A DNA stretch of 64,000 nucleotides from CAWGOF01 sp963824225. Lineage in GTDB: Bacteria; Acidobacteriota; Polarisedimenticolia; Polarisedimenticolales; Polarisedimenticolaceae. The translations under genes were made by a program, and so were the position numbers. The stretch is taken from assembly GCA_963824225.1 (NCBI GenBank), contig CAWGOF010000001.1, positions 1 to 64,000 on the forward strand, in the 5' to 3' direction. Every line of letters starts with the position of its first letter. Positions within the stretch are counted from its first letter, which is position 1. Shown piece by piece: positions 52,445 to 61,717 of the stretch. Below the pieces are notes generated by a model, which was not told where the DNA came from, did not search any database, and saw only the letters and a list, made by a program, of their open reading frames with translations.

Positions 52445-54298
52445 ATGTGCGGGATCGTCGCGCTGTGGGACGAAGCGCTGCCGCCCGAAGCACGGCGCGC
52501 GACGGTCGACCGCATGCGCGACACGCTGGCCCATCGCGGACCCGACGGGGCAGCGACATGGGCGGCGTCGAACGGCGCTCCGCCGCTCGTCCTGGGCCAC
52601 CGGCGCCTGGCGATCCGCGGGCTCGGGGAGCAGGGCGCGCAGCCGATGTGCGGCGCGTCGAGCGTGCTGTCGTTCAACGGCGAGCTGTTCGGCGTGGAGG
52701 GACTTCGACGCGAGCTCGAGACCGCGGGCGTGCGGTTCCGCGGCACGAGCGATACCGAGATCCTGCTCCACGCGCTCGAGCGCTGGGGCGTCCCCGCGGC
52801 TCTCGACCGCGTTCGCGGCCAGTTCGCGTTCCTGTGGTGGAGCGCAGGCGAGCGCCGGCTGTACCTCGTGCGCGACCGCGTGGGGATCCGGCCGCTGTAC
52901 TGGGCGTGTGCCGGGGAGCGGCTCGCCGCGGCGTCCGAGCAGAAGGCGCTCCTGCTCCTGCCGTGGGTCGATGCGACCCCGTCGATCGCCGCGGCCACGC
53001 GGTTCCTGACGATGGGCCGGACGGACGACGTGCCCGAGGAGACGATGCTCGCCGGGATCCGCAGCTTGCCCGCGGCGCACTGGGCCGTGTGGGACGGCCG
53101 CGAGCTGCGGGTCGTGCGCTACGACCGGGTCGATACGGCGCCGCCCGAGGCCTCGGCCGAGAGCCTGCGCGCCGAGCTCGACCGCGCGGTCGACGAGCAG
53201 CTCGTGTCGGACGTTCCGATCGGCTCGACCGTATCCGGGGGGCTCGACTCGTCGACCGTCGTGGCACTGGCCGATCGCGCACGGGTACGCCGAGCCGACG
53301 GGACGGTGCTGCACCTGTTCGCGTATCACGATACGCGCGCCGAGCACGACGAGCGGACGTATCAGCGCGCGGTGATCGACGCGGTCGCGAGCCCCCACGA
53401 CGTGCACTGGGTCTCGTCGAGCCCCGAGGCGCTGGCGCGGCGCTTCGCACGGTATGTGCACCACCAGGAGGAGCCGTTCGCGGACGTCTCGAGCTACGCC
53501 GAGTACTGTCTGGCCGAGGAGGCGCGCTCGAGCGGCGTCAAGGTGCTGCTCTCCGGGCTCGGCGGCGACGAGGCGTTCGTCGGCTACGTCTCGTTCTTCG
53601 GACCCCTGGTGCTCGACCTGCTCCGGCGCGGCGATCTCGGCGCGGTGCGGCAGGTCGTGCAGGTCGCGCCCGACGTGCTCGGACGGCCGGGGGCCTACGC
53701 GTTCCCGATCGCCGCGGCCGCGTATCACGCCCTGCCCTCGCGGGTGCGCAACGCATGGTCCGCGCTACGGAACGCGCGACGCGCCGGCCTCCGCCTGGGA
53801 GACGCGCTGCGGGGTGGGTCCGAGGCCTGGCGCGCGTGGCATCTCCATGAAGGGCGCGGACCGACGAACGCCGCGCTGCGCGGCGCGATCGAGTCGTGGG
53901 CCATCCCGCGGTTCCTGCTGCACAGCGATCGCATGGGGTTGGCGCATGGCGTCGAGGGCCGGGTCCCGCTGCTCGACGACGGCGTGATCCGCGCGGCGCT
54001 CGGTGTCCCGCCGCCGGCGCGCGTCGGACCGACCGGGCTCAAGGCCAGCCTGCGTCGCGCGGTCGCCGACGCGCTCCCGCGAGCGGTGCTCGAGCGGCGC
54101 TGGAAGCTCGGGTTCCACGCCCCGATCGCGGTGTACGTCGAGGCGCTCGACGAGCCGTTGCGGGCGGGACATCGCGTGTCGTGCGAGCTCCTGGGCGGGG
54201 GCCCGGCATGGAGCGCGCTCGGCCCGGCCACGCGCTGGTCGTGGGGCGCGCTCGGCTGCTACCTGAGCTGGGTCCGCGACCGTCGCGCCGCGGCCTAG
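52445..54298 (+). CDS. asnB: Asparagine synthase (glutamine-hydrolysing) family protein
   Basis: A 617-residue AsnB-type enzyme. The N-terminal glutaminase has the Cys2 nucleophile (MCGIVALWDE), AHRGPDGA, LSFNGELFG and RDRVGIRPLY. The synthetase half has the PP-loop SGGLDSSTVVAL and LLSGLGGDEAFVGYVSFF. The C-terminal DRMGLAHGVEGRVPLLDDGV is standard. It starts ten bases after the CgeB-like gene. In such sugar-transfer contexts AsnB homologues often amidate a precursor of a surface or secondary product rather than supply asparagine (inference). Confidence 0.93.
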   Translation: MCGIVALWDEALPPEARRATVDRMRDTLAHRGPDGAATWAASNGAPPLVLGHRRLAIRGLGEQGAQPMCGASSVLSFNGELFGVEGLRRELETAGVRFRGTSDTEILLHALERWGVPAALDRVRGQFAFLWWSAGERRLYLVRDRVGIRPLYWACAGERLAAASEQKALLLLPWVDATPSIAAATRFLTMGRTDDVPEETMLAGIRSLPAAHWAVWDGRELRVVRYDRVDTAPPEASAESLRAELDRAVDEQLVSDVPIGSTVSGGLDSSTVVALADRARVRRADGTVLHLFAYHDTRAEHDERTYQRAVIDAVASPHDVHWVSSSPEALARRFARYVHHQEEPFADVSSYAEYCLAEEARSSGVKVLLSGLGGDEAFVGYVSFFGPLVLDLLRRGDLGAVRQVVQVAPDVLGRPGAYAFPIAAAAYHALPSRVRNAWSALRNARRAGLRLGDALRGGSEAWRAWHLHEGRGPTNAALRGAIESWAIPRFLLHSDRMGLAHGVEGRVPLLDDGVIRAALGVPPPARVGPTGLKASLRRAVADALPRAVLERRWKLGFHAPIAVYVEALDEPLRAGHRVSCELLGGGPAWSALGPATRWSWGALGCYLSWVRDRRAAA

Positions 54299-54306
54299 GC
54301 TCGGAC

Positions 54307-55233
54307 GTGGCGCCACGCGTCCTGCTGCTGTTCGGTGGAGGCCTCGACAGCCGGCTCGCGCACGCGCTCCTCGCGCGCGACGGCCACGAGGTCGCCGCGG
54401 TCCATTTCGACACCGGCTTCGTGCATGCCGAGCGTGGCCGCGCCGTCGACCGCCAACGCATCGAGCGCGTGGAGGTCGCGCGGGACTACCTGCGCGAGGT
54501 CGTGGTCGCGCCGCGCCACGGTCGGGGCGCAGGACTCAACGCGTGCCGCGACTGCCGCCGGTTCTTGCTCGAGCGTGCGGCGATGCTGGCGCGTGAGCGC
54601 GACATCCCGCTCCTCGCGACGGGGGACGTTCCGGGCCAGCGCGCGCTCGACCAGAGCCGCTCCGCGCTGGAGCGGGCCGATCGTGAGGCCGGCGTCGCCG
54701 GCCGGGTGCTGCGACCGCTCGGTACGGCGGGCCGCGGGATCCGCGGTGCGGAACGCCGACGCCAGCTCGATCTGGCGCGCGAGCTCGGGATCGATCCGGG
54801 TCCGGCCGCAGGCGGCGGCTGCTGCCTCCTCGCCGACCGCCGATTCGCCCGGCGGGTGCGCGACCTGGTCGAGCATCGCGCGTCCCGAGCGATCGATCGC
54901 CCGACGATCGACCGCCTGCGCGTCGGGCGGCACTACCGGCTCGACTGGCAGGCCAAGCTCGTCGTGGCCCGGGACGGGGCCGAATCGCAGTGGCTCGCCG
55001 CGCATGCGGGGCCGGACTGGGTGTGCCGCGCGGAGGACGACCGCGGCCCGGTCGCGCTGCTCGACGCCGATCCGCGGGGCGAGCGCGGCGACCTCGCGGC
55101 GGCGATCGTCGCGCGCCACGGTCCGCTGCGCGATCGACCGATCGTTCCGATCGACATGCGCCGGGGTGACGAGATCGTGCGCGTCGATGCGCGACCGGCG
55201 GGGGCCGCGGACCTCGAAGCGTGTCGCCTGTGA
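54307..55233 (+). CDS. PP-loop ATPase, ThiI/MnmA-like
   Basis: A 308-residue protein with an N-terminal PP-loop variant VLLLFGGGLDSRLAHALL (SGGxDS normally), then a Cys pair in LNACRDCRRFLL and DIPLLATGDVPGQRALDQSR, and GGGCCLLADRRFARRVRDLV. The layout recalls tRNA thiouridylases of the ThiI/MnmA type, where cysteines handle sulfur. GTG 54307 is used. It follows asnB by eight bases, so it shares the transcript. Whether it modifies tRNA or a small molecule cannot be told. Confidence 0.7.
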   Translation: MAPRVLLLFGGGLDSRLAHALLARDGHEVAAVHFDTGFVHAERGRAVDRQRIERVEVARDYLREVVVAPRHGRGAGLNACRDCRRFLLERAAMLARERDIPLLATGDVPGQRALDQSRSALERADREAGVAGRVLRPLGTAGRGIRGAERRRQLDLARELGIDPGPAAGGGCCLLADRRFARRVRDLVEHRASRAIDRPTIDRLRVGRHYRLDWQAKLVVARDGAESQWLAAHAGPDWVCRAEDDRGPVALLDADPRGERGDLAAAIVARHGPLRDRPIVPIDMRRGDEIVRVDARPAGAADLEACRL

Positions 55234-55249
55234 CCCGACGCGGGTCTCG

Positions 55250-55258
55250 TGCTATAAG
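55250..55258 (+). promoter_or_regulatory. Extended -10 promoter of the tRNA pair
   Basis: TGCTATAAG is a strong extended -10, 30 bases before tRNA-Val. A -35-like TGTGAC lies 18 bases upstream (55229-55234). Confidence 0.6.
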
Positions 55259-55287
55259 AGTCCCGCCTCCGAGCCGCACGGAGCGTC

Positions 55288-55362
55288 GGGGCGTTAACTC
55301 AGCGGTAGAGTGCCATCTTCACACGGTGGAAGTCGCTGGTTCAAATCCAGCACGCCCCACCA
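55288..55362 (+). tRNA. tRNA-Val (anticodon CAC)
   Basis: Folds as a normal cloverleaf. The acceptor GGGGCGT pairs with ACGCCCC and the D-stem is ACTC/GAGT. The anticodon stem CCATC/GGTGG has the seven-base loop TTCACAC, giving anticodon CAC, which reads GUG. The T-stem is GCTGG/CCAGC. The CCA end is encoded. The loop has normal length, so there is no sign of a +1 suppressor tRNA. Confidence 0.93.
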
Positions 55363-55382
55363 GGTCGGGTTTCGAGTCGCGT

Positions 55383-55458
55383 GGGCGGCTAGCTCAGCTG
55401 GGAGAGCGCGGCGTTCGCAACGCCGAGGTCGAGGGTTCGATCCCCTTGCCGTCCACCA
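55383..55458 (+). tRNA. tRNA-Ala (anticodon CGC)
   Basis: Cloverleaf with acceptor GGGCGGC/GCCGTCC, including the G3-U70 wobble pair that identifies alanine tRNA. The anticodon stem CGGCG/CGCCG has the seven-base loop TTCGCAA, anticodon CGC, which reads GCG. CCA is encoded. It lies 20 bases after tRNA-Val, probably on one transcript. Confidence 0.93.
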
Positions 55459-55461
55459 ATC

Positions 55462-57015
55462 TCACGGCAGCCGTCCGGCCGCTCGCTCGACGTCGCGCCT
55501 GAGCGTTCCGTCGCGCACGAGCTGCCGCGCGCGCTCGATGTCCGTGGCCAGCACGCGGTCGCGGTCGAGGCGCGGGATGACGCGGCGCACCGACCGCCGC
55601 GCGGCCTCGACGCCGATGCCGCCCACGAGCGGCCGCAGCAGGTCGAGCGCCTGGGTCGCGCACAGGAGCTCGATCGCCAGCACCGTCGTCACGTGATCCA
55701 CGATCCGCGCGGCCTTGCGCGCCGCGTGGACGCCCATCGAGACGTGGTCTTCCTTGGCCGCGGACGTCGGGATCGTGTCGACGCTCGCCGGGTGAGCCAG
55801 GATCTTGTTCTCGGACACCAGGGCCGCGGCGGTGACGTGGGCCATCATGAACCCCGAGTGCAGGCCGGGGTCCGGTGCGAGGAACGCCGGTAGCCCCGAC
55901 AGCTCGGGGTTCAGCAAGCGCTCGATGCGCCGCTCGGCGATCGTGGCCAGGCTGCACGTCGCGGTCGCCAGGTGATCGAGCGCGACGGCCACCGGGTGGC
56001 CGTGGAAGTTCCCCTGCGACACGAGGTCGTCGGTGTCGGCGAACACGATCGGGTTGTCGGTCGTGGCGTTGATCTCGATCGCCAGCACGCCCCGCACGTA
56101 GTCCAGCGCGTCGCGCACCGCGCCGTGGACCTGGGGCATGCAGCGCAGCGAGTACGCGTCCTGGATCCGTCCGCAGTCCCGGTGCGACACCTCGATCTCG
56201 CTCGACCGCAGGACGCGCCGCGCGGCTCGAGCCGACGCGCGCTGGCCGACCTGCGGTCGCGCGTCGTGCACCCTCGCGTCAAACGGTCGATGCGAGCCGC
56301 GCAGCGCCTCGACCGTCATCGCACCGACGACGTCGGCGACGACCGCGAGCCGCTCGGCTTCCCGGTGCGCGAGCGCTCCGATCGCGGTCATCACCTGGGT
56401 GCCGTTGATCAGCGCGATGCCCTCCTTGGGCTGGAGCTCGAGCGGGGCGAGACCCGCAGCGGCGAGCGCGCGACCGCCGGGGACGCGCCGGCCGCGCCAG
56501 TACGCCTCGCCCTCTCCGACGAGCACGAGCGCGAGGTGCGCCAGGGGCGCGAGGTCGCCCGACGCCCCGACCGAGCCGTGCTCCGGCACGATCGGCAGCA
56601 CGTCCAGCCGCAGGAGGTCGAGCAGGCGCTGGACCGTCTCCAGCCGCACGCCCGAGTGGCCGCGGGCCAGGCAGTTCGCGCGCAGCGCGAGCACGGCGCG
56701 GACGACGCGCGGCTCGAGCGGCGCTCCCGTCCCCGCGGCGTGGCTGCGCACGAGGTTGAGCTGCAGCTCGGCCAGCCGGTCGGCCGGAATGCGCACGTGG
56801 GCCAACAGACCGAAACCGGTGTTGACCCCGTATACCGCCGCGCCCGAGTCGAGCGCTCGATCGACCACGCGGCGCGCGGCGCCGATCGCTCGCCGCGCCG
56901 CGGGCGCGAGGAGACACGGCGTGCCGTCCGCCACGCGCTCGAGCGCGTCGAGCGTCAGCCGACGCCCGTCGAGCACGATGCCGTTCGAGCCGGAGGATCG
57001 TCGCGCCACGTGCAC
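55462..57015 (-). CDS. hutH: Histidine ammonia-lyase
   Basis: A 517-residue MIO-type ammonia-lyase that converts histidine to urocanate. The MIO cofactor precursor Ala-Ser-Gly is in PEHGSVGASGDLAPLAHLAL. HutH-type features are YGVNTGFGLLAHVRI, DAYSLRCMPQVHGAVRDALD and NATTDNPIVF. GTG 57015 is used (next GTG at 57009). No hutU, hutI or hutG gene is near, so either the pathway is elsewhere or the enzyme supplies urocanate for another use. It is convergent with the tRNA pair. Confidence 0.93.
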   Translation of the reverse strand: MHVARRSSGSNGIVLDGRRLTLDALERVADGTPCLLAPAARRAIGAARRVVDRALDSGAAVYGVNTGFGLLAHVRIPADRLAELQLNLVRSHAAGTGAPLEPRVVRAVLALRANCLARGHSGVRLETVQRLLDLLRLDVLPIVPEHGSVGASGDLAPLAHLALVLVGEGEAYWRGRRVPGGRALAAAGLAPLELQPKEGIALINGTQVMTAIGALAHREAERLAVVADVVGAMTVEALRGSHRPFDARVHDARPQVGQRASARAARRVLRSSEIEVSHRDCGRIQDAYSLRCMPQVHGAVRDALDYVRGVLAIEINATTDNPIVFADTDDLVSQGNFHGHPVAVALDHLATATCSLATIAERRIERLLNPELSGLPAFLAPDPGLHSGFMMAHVTAAALVSENKILAHPASVDTIPTSAAKEDHVSMGVHAARKAARIVDHVTTVLAIELLCATQALDLLRPLVGGIGVEAARRSVRRVIPRLDRDRVLATDIERARQLVRDGTLRRDVERAAGRLP

Positions 57016-57017
57016 GC

Positions 57018-57260
57018 TCAACGGGTCGCGGCCCACACGATCGCGAGTCCGCCGGCCATCATCGCCAGCCCCACGATCCGCAGGGCCGCATCGCTCATCC
57101 GAGCCATCCGCTCGAGGTACGAGCGCACGGCCGGTGGGGACACGAAGTACGGCAACCCTTCGACGAACAGCGCCGCGCCGAGCGCCAGCAGCAGCAGGCT
57201 GCCGATCCCCACGACCGGCGATGCTAGCACAGGCGGTCGCGCGATCGGCCGACGGCTCAC
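57018..57260 (-). CDS. DUF2065-type small membrane protein
   Basis: An 80-residue protein with two membrane helices (SLLLLALGAALFVEGLPYFV and GLAMMAGGLAIVWAATR) joined by a short loop with FVSPPAVRSYLERMARMSDA. This matches the DUF2065 family often found next to purA and the hflKC operon. The function is unknown. It is divergent from purA and its stop lies two bases before the hutH start. Confidence 0.85.
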   Translation of the reverse strand: MSRRPIARPPVLASPVVGIGSLLLLALGAALFVEGLPYFVSPPAVRSYLERMARMSDAALRIVGLAMMAGGLAIVWAATR

Positions 57261-57263
57261 GCG

Positions 57264-57274
57264 TGGTATATACT
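57264..57274 (+). promoter_or_regulatory. -10 promoter element of purA
   Basis: TGGTATATACT contains TATACT and an upstream TGG, an extended -10, 40 bases before the purA ATG. Confidence 0.55.
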
Positions 57275-57313
57275 CGCGCGTCCCGCGATTCCGCGTGCGC
57301 GCGGAGAGAACTC

Positions 57314-58639
57314 ATGCCGAATCTCGCGGTCCTCGGAGCCCAGTGGGGCGACGAGGGCAAGGGCAAGCTCGTCGATCTGCTGTCCGATCGGTTCGACGTC
57401 GTGGCCCGGTTCCAGGGTGGCCCCAACGCCGGCCACACGGTCACGTTCGACGGACGGCGCCACGCGCTGCACCACGTACCGTCGGGTGTGTTCCGACCCG
57501 GGGTGCGGATCGTGATCGGCAACGGGACGGTGCTCGATCTGGGGAAGCTGATCGAGGAGATCGACGGCCTGACGCACGGCGGGGTCGATCTCGAGGGCCG
57601 GCTGTTCATCAGTGATCGGGCGCACGTGATCCTGCCGATCCTCAAGCGCCTCGACGCGCTCGACGAGGCCGAGAGCGGCCAGCCGATCGGCACCACGCTG
57701 CGCGGGATCGGGCCAACGTACCAGGCCAAGGCCGCGCGCTGGGGTGTGCGCATGGCCGACCTCGCCGACCCGGCCACGCTCGTCGCGCGGATCGCTCGGA
57801 TCCTCGACGGTCCGGCGGGTCGCCGGCTGCGGGCCGCCGGGGAGGATCCGGGGGACGCACGCGCGATCGCCGCCGAGACCCTGGACCGGTACGGCCGGCT
57901 CGCACGCTACGTCGCCGATACGGCCACGCTGCTCAACGACTGGATCGACGAGGGCCGGGCGGTGCTGTTCGAGGGCGCCCAAGGCACGATGCTCGACCTC
58001 GATCACGGCCTGTATCCGTACGTCACGTCCTCGAACACGCTGTGCGGCGCGCTGTGCGCCGGTCTGGGCGTCGCGCCGACGCGCGTGACCGGCGCGATCG
58101 GCGTGTACAAGGCGTACGGAACGCGGGTCGGAGCGGGCCCGTTTCCGACGGAGCTCGACGACGGACCGAGCGGCGTCGGCGAGACGCTGCGGCGGCGCGG
58201 GCGCGAGTACGGCACGACGACCGGCCGGCCCCGACGCTGCGGCTGGTTCGACGGCGTCGCCGGGCGCTACGCGCAGCGCATCAACCGGTTCGACGCGGCG
58301 TGCATCACGCTGCTCGACGTGCTCGACGATCTCGACGAGATCCGGGTCTGCGTGGGGTACAGGAGCCAGGATCGAGCGCTCGACGCGATGCCCGCTTCGG
58401 CCGAGCTCACCGCGCGCGTCGAGCCGGTGTACGAGACACTTGCGGGCTGGAACGCCGACACGACCGGGATCCGCAGGTGGGCCGACCTGCCGGCCAACGC
58501 CCTGGCGTACGTCGAGCGCCTGGGCCAGGTGATCGGCACGGAGGTCGCGGTCATCGGCGTCGGGCCCGACCGGAGTCAGAGCATCTTCCGCCCCGGGTCG
58601 TGGCTCGACCGGCAGCTCGGATCAGGACTCGGGACCTGA
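57314..58639 (+). CDS. purA: Adenylosuccinate synthetase
   Basis: A 441-residue GTP-dependent enzyme that turns IMP into adenylosuccinate in AMP synthesis. Signatures: LGAQWGDEGKGKLVDLLSDR, GGPNAGHTVTFDGRRHALH, TLRGIGPTYQAKAARWG, GAQGTMLDLDHGLYPYVTSS and VGAGPFPTEL. The length is normal and the frame is intact. GGAGAG precedes ATG 57314. The last 18 bases overlap the convergent transglutaminase-like gene. Confidence 0.97.
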   Translation: MPNLAVLGAQWGDEGKGKLVDLLSDRFDVVARFQGGPNAGHTVTFDGRRHALHHVPSGVFRPGVRIVIGNGTVLDLGKLIEEIDGLTHGGVDLEGRLFISDRAHVILPILKRLDALDEAESGQPIGTTLRGIGPTYQAKAARWGVRMADLADPATLVARIARILDGPAGRRLRAAGEDPGDARAIAAETLDRYGRLARYVADTATLLNDWIDEGRAVLFEGAQGTMLDLDHGLYPYVTSSNTLCGALCAGLGVAPTRVTGAIGVYKAYGTRVGAGPFPTELDDGPSGVGETLRRRGREYGTTTGRPRRCGWFDGVAGRYAQRINRFDAACITLLDVLDDLDEIRVCVGYRSQDRALDAMPASAELTARVEPVYETLAGWNADTTGIRRWADLPANALAYVERLGQVIGTEVAVIGVGPDRSQSIFRPGSWLDRQLGSGLGT

Positions 58640-59254
58640 TCCGACGCGGGCCTTGGACCGCAGCGCAAGGCGCCGCGTCGCGCGGAGGTTCTCGGGCGTG
58701 TAGTTGCGGCGCATGCGCTCGGCGTTGTCGACCGGCGTCCCGTCCGGCCAGCGATCGAGCGAGCCGCCGAGGACGACGAGGCCGGGGAGTGCGTTCTCGG
58801 GTCGGGCCTGGATCTCGTCCAACGACAGGATCCGCCCGTCGACGCGGAAGTATCCGGCATACGTCACGTCGAAGAAGTGCCAGCTGCCGTCGTAGCGCAC
58901 CTCGACCGCCGTGTGCCCCGATCCGGCGAAGTCGTCGAGCGCCACGCGGCGAACGTCGAGACCCGCTCGGGCCCCGAGCCCCTGGAACACGGTCGAGCGA
59001 TAGCCGCACAGCCCGAGGAACGGCACGCCGTCCTGCACCTTGCGCCGGTGGTCGTTCGTGCCGCTGCGCGCGATCCACGTGGCGAGCGCGATCGCTCGCT
59101 CCTCGTCGTTCATCCACGGCCGCAGCTCGCGGCGCGCGAGGCTCCAGTACGCATCCATGCGCGTCGGTAGCGCCGCGGACGGCGGCGCCGCGCAGCTCAG
59201 GGCCGAGACGAGCGCGGGCGCGAGCAGCAGGAGGCGCGGCGTAGGAAGCGGCAC
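58622..59254 (-). CDS. Transglutaminase-like lipoprotein
   Basis: A 210-residue product with a lipobox (APALVSALSC). The transglutaminase-like triad is visible: Cys in LGLCGYRSTVFQGLGA, His in AGSGHTAVEVRYDG and Asp in SWHFFDVTYAGYF. Such domains act as proteases or peptide cyclases as often as transglutaminases. It is probably in the periplasm, attached to the inner or outer membrane. It overlaps the 3' end of purA by 18 bases. Confidence 0.8.
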   Translation of the reverse strand: MPLPTPRLLLLAPALVSALSCAAPPSAALPTRMDAYWSLARRELRPWMNDEERAIALATWIARSGTNDHRRKVQDGVPFLGLCGYRSTVFQGLGARAGLDVRRVALDDFAGSGHTAVEVRYDGSWHFFDVTYAGYFRVDGRILSLDEIQARPENALPGLVVLGGSLDRWPDGTPVDNAERMRRNYTPENLRATRRLALRSKARVGSGPES

Positions 59255-59285
59255 CGGGGGAACATCGGTTCCGCCCGGCGCGAAA

Positions 59286-60626
59286 TCAAAGCTTCACGAG
59301 CTCGCGCAGCTCGGACAGGCGTACCGGCCCGACGTGGGTCCACATCCCCGTACGCAGACGCGTCGTCAGCCAGGTCGCGCCGGTCAGCCCGATCTGGCCC
59401 GCTGCCGCGGCGCACGCCACACCGGCCGGGCCCACGTTGCGCGCGGCCCACCAGGTGGCCGCCACGGTTGCGGTGCTCGACCCGAGAGTGATCCACATCA
59501 GCACCTTGTGGTGTCCGGTCATGGCCAACGTGATGCTCGCCGGAGCCCCGGCGACCACGACGAGCTGGCCGAGGCTCAGGATTCCGAGCACGAGCGCAGC
59601 GGTCCGATACTCGGGGGCGCTGAACTCCGTGCCGCCGATCCACCCGAGGAGCGTCCCACCGAACAGCAGGAATACGAGGAGCACGCCGAACGCCGGGATA
59701 CCGGCGATCGTCGCGGTACGTCTCAGCACCCGCTCGAGGCGCTTCGTCTCCCCGCGCGCATACAGCTCGGCGATGAACGGCGGCACGATCGTGTTCACGA
59801 GCAGCAGCCACATCGTGACCATCGCCACGGGCCGTGCGCCGATGATGTACACGCCGACGTGCTGCGGCTGGTAGGTGCTGACGACCCACAGGTCGATCTG
59901 ACCGTGCACGCCAGCCGTGATGCCGTTGACCCACAGCGGGAGGGCGATCCCGAGCACCACGCCGGCCCCCACCGTCTCGGGCGGACCGAGTGCGCGGAGC
60001 TTGCCGCGCAGCAGGATCAACGCGAACACGGCGTTCCCTGCGCTCGCGGCGATGCCGATCGCGATCGCCTGCTCGAGCGCGATCGCCCCGCGCGCGACCC
60101 ACGCGGTGGCGAGCAGGATCACGGTCACGGACCAGGTGATCGCACCGCCGCAGAGCGTCGCCAGGCGCAGGTCCTGGAACCCGCGGAACGTCTCGGCCAG
60201 CACGAGCTGCAGGCTCGTCAGCACGAGCCAGACGACGATCGCGAGAGCCGAGCTCGCGAGCGCCGGCCGGTGCCACAGCTCGCTGATCCACGGCATCCCG
60301 ACGGACAGGAGCAGCGCGGCCGCGAGGGCATTGCCGAGAAGCGCGTAGCGCAGGACCGCCGACACGGTGCCGCGGGCCACCCCGGGACGGTTCTGCGCCA
60401 TCGCCGTGGCCACGAGCCGAACCACCGCATGGTGCACGCCCAGGGGCGCGAGCGCTGCACCGACCGCCACGAGGTTCAGCACCAGGCCATAGTCCTCGAA
60501 CGCCTGCTTGCCGAGGAGGCGCACGACGAGGCCGAGGGCGACGAAGTTCGCCCCCATGCTGACGATCCTCCCGCCGAGGGCCCAGGCGCCGCCGGACAGG
60601 ATGCGCGACTTGAGCGAAGCGGTCAC
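59286..60626 (-). CDS. Polysaccharide flippase (Wzx/MATE-like)
   Basis: A 446-residue membrane protein with about 12-14 helices. The opening SGGAWALGGRIVSMGANFVA and the middle ALPLWVNGITAGVHGQIDLW are typical of polysaccharide-biosynthesis flippases. These move lipid-linked sugars to the periplasmic side. GTG 60626 overlaps the epimerase stop (GTGA), so the two are translated together. With the three upstream genes it forms a surface-glycan block. Confidence 0.92.
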   Translation of the reverse strand: MTASLKSRILSGGAWALGGRIVSMGANFVALGLVVRLLGKQAFEDYGLVLNLVAVGAALAPLGVHHAVVRLVATAMAQNRPGVARGTVSAVLRYALLGNALAAALLLSVGMPWISELWHRPALASSALAIVVWLVLTSLQLVLAETFRGFQDLRLATLCGGAITWSVTVILLATAWVARGAIALEQAIAIGIAASAGNAVFALILLRGKLRALGPPETVGAGVVLGIALPLWVNGITAGVHGQIDLWVVSTYQPQHVGVYIIGARPVAMVTMWLLLVNTIVPPFIAELYARGETKRLERVLRRTATIAGIPAFGVLLVFLLFGGTLLGWIGGTEFSAPEYRTAALVLGILSLGQLVVVAGAPASITLAMTGHHKVLMWITLGSSTATVAATWWAARNVGPAGVACAAAAGQIGLTGATWLTTRLRTGMWTHVGPVRLSELRELVKL

Positions 60627-61717
60627 CGCACGTCAGCCGGCGGAAGATCGGCGGGCCACGACCGTGCGCGGTCGAGGGGCGGAACGTCGCCCGCAGCCGC
60701 GGCCAGGAGCTCCGCGGTCGGGGCGAGGGATGACAGGTGTCGCCGGTCGTGGTCGATCCAGTCGAGCGCTTCGAACACCGGCGCTCGTGCACCGTAGAGC
60801 TCCGCCGACTCCGCCGCCGCGCGCGTCCGATACAGGAACGCCTGGATCCGACCGCCCCACGAGCTCGAGAGCCGTGCGATCGAGCGCAGGGCCAGCTCCT
60901 TGGCCAGGCCCCCGCGCCCGAGCGCACGCACGATGCGCCGGCTGAGCCCGGAGGCGCGACTGCTGAGCGTCGCCCGCGGGCGGTCGGGAACGAGCTCGAA
61001 CTCCGCTTTGCGGCCCGTGCGCTGCGCTTCGTACGAGAACACGGCGCGCCACGACCACTGCGGACGGTTGAGCAGGTCGTAGGTCCCGGGGCGCTCGTGG
61101 CCCGCGGCGATCTTGAGGATCGCGTCGACGATCGTCGCCGTGTACACGCAGTTCGACGGCCGGTCGATGCGCGGGATGCGCACGGGCGGAGACGCCACGT
61201 GCTCGCGGATCAGGCGCGTGATGTTCTGATGCTCGCCGCACACGTGTCCCAGGCGCACGACGTACACCTCGCGTCCGAGCCGCCGGCCGGCCCGCACGGC
61301 CCGGCGCTCGCCCGTGCGCTTTTCTCGGCCGTACGCGTTGCGCCACCGGATCCGGGGACCGGGACGATGGTCTCCGTACACCTCGATCGTGCTGCAGTGC
61401 ACGATCCGCGCACCCACGGCCGACCCGCGCGCGGCGTTCTCCGCGAGCGCGCGGTTGATGCGCCGCGCCTCGGCGGGGCGGCCGACGATCGACGCGAGGG
61501 TCAGATTGACCACGACGGCGCAGTCGCCGAGCAACCGCGGCGCCTGCGCGGGGTCGGCCACGAGCCCGTGCCGGCACGGCAGGCCGTGGTACCGCAGGAA
61601 CGCCGACCCGAACCGGTTGCGCGCGATCGGAACCACGTCCGCACCGCGCGCCCTTAGCAGCAGGCACACCTCGGCGCCGACCTGGCCGTTCGCGCCGATC
61701 ACCGCGATGCGCGTCAT
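60623..61717 (-). CDS. NAD-dependent epimerase/dehydratase
   Basis: A 364-residue short-chain dehydrogenase-like protein. The Rossmann motif is VIGANGQVGAEVCLLLRARG. The catalytic Ser is in IVHCSTIEVYG and the YxxxK is NAYGREKRTGE. It acts on an NDP-sugar, but which one is unclear. The C-terminal region is longer than usual and helical (LSRRIVRALGRGGLAKELAL). ATG 61717 overlaps the oxidoreductase stop (ATGA). The stop in turn overlaps the flippase. Confidence 0.9.
   Translation of the reverse strand: MTRIAVIGANGQVGAEVCLLLRARGADVVPIARNRFGSAFLRYHGLPCRHGLVADPAQAPRLLGDCAVVVNLTLASIVGRPAEARRINRALAENAARGSAVGARIVHCSTIEVYGDHRPGPRIRWRNAYGREKRTGERRAVRAGRRLGREVYVVRLGHVCGEHQNITRLIREHVASPPVRIPRIDRPSNCVYTATIVDAILKIAAGHERPGTYDLLNRPQWSWRAVFSYEAQRTGRKAEFELVPDRPRATLSSRASGLSRRIVRALGRGGLAKELALRSIARLSSSWGGRIQAFLYRTRAAAESAELYGARAPVFEALDWIDHDRRHLSSLAPTAELLAAAAGDVPPLDRARSWPADLPPADVR

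Noticed and set aside
55288..55458. Frameshift-suppressor tRNAs to explain the +1 sites
   Set aside because: Both tRNAs have normal seven-base anticodon loops. Suppressors could still exist elsewhere in the genome.
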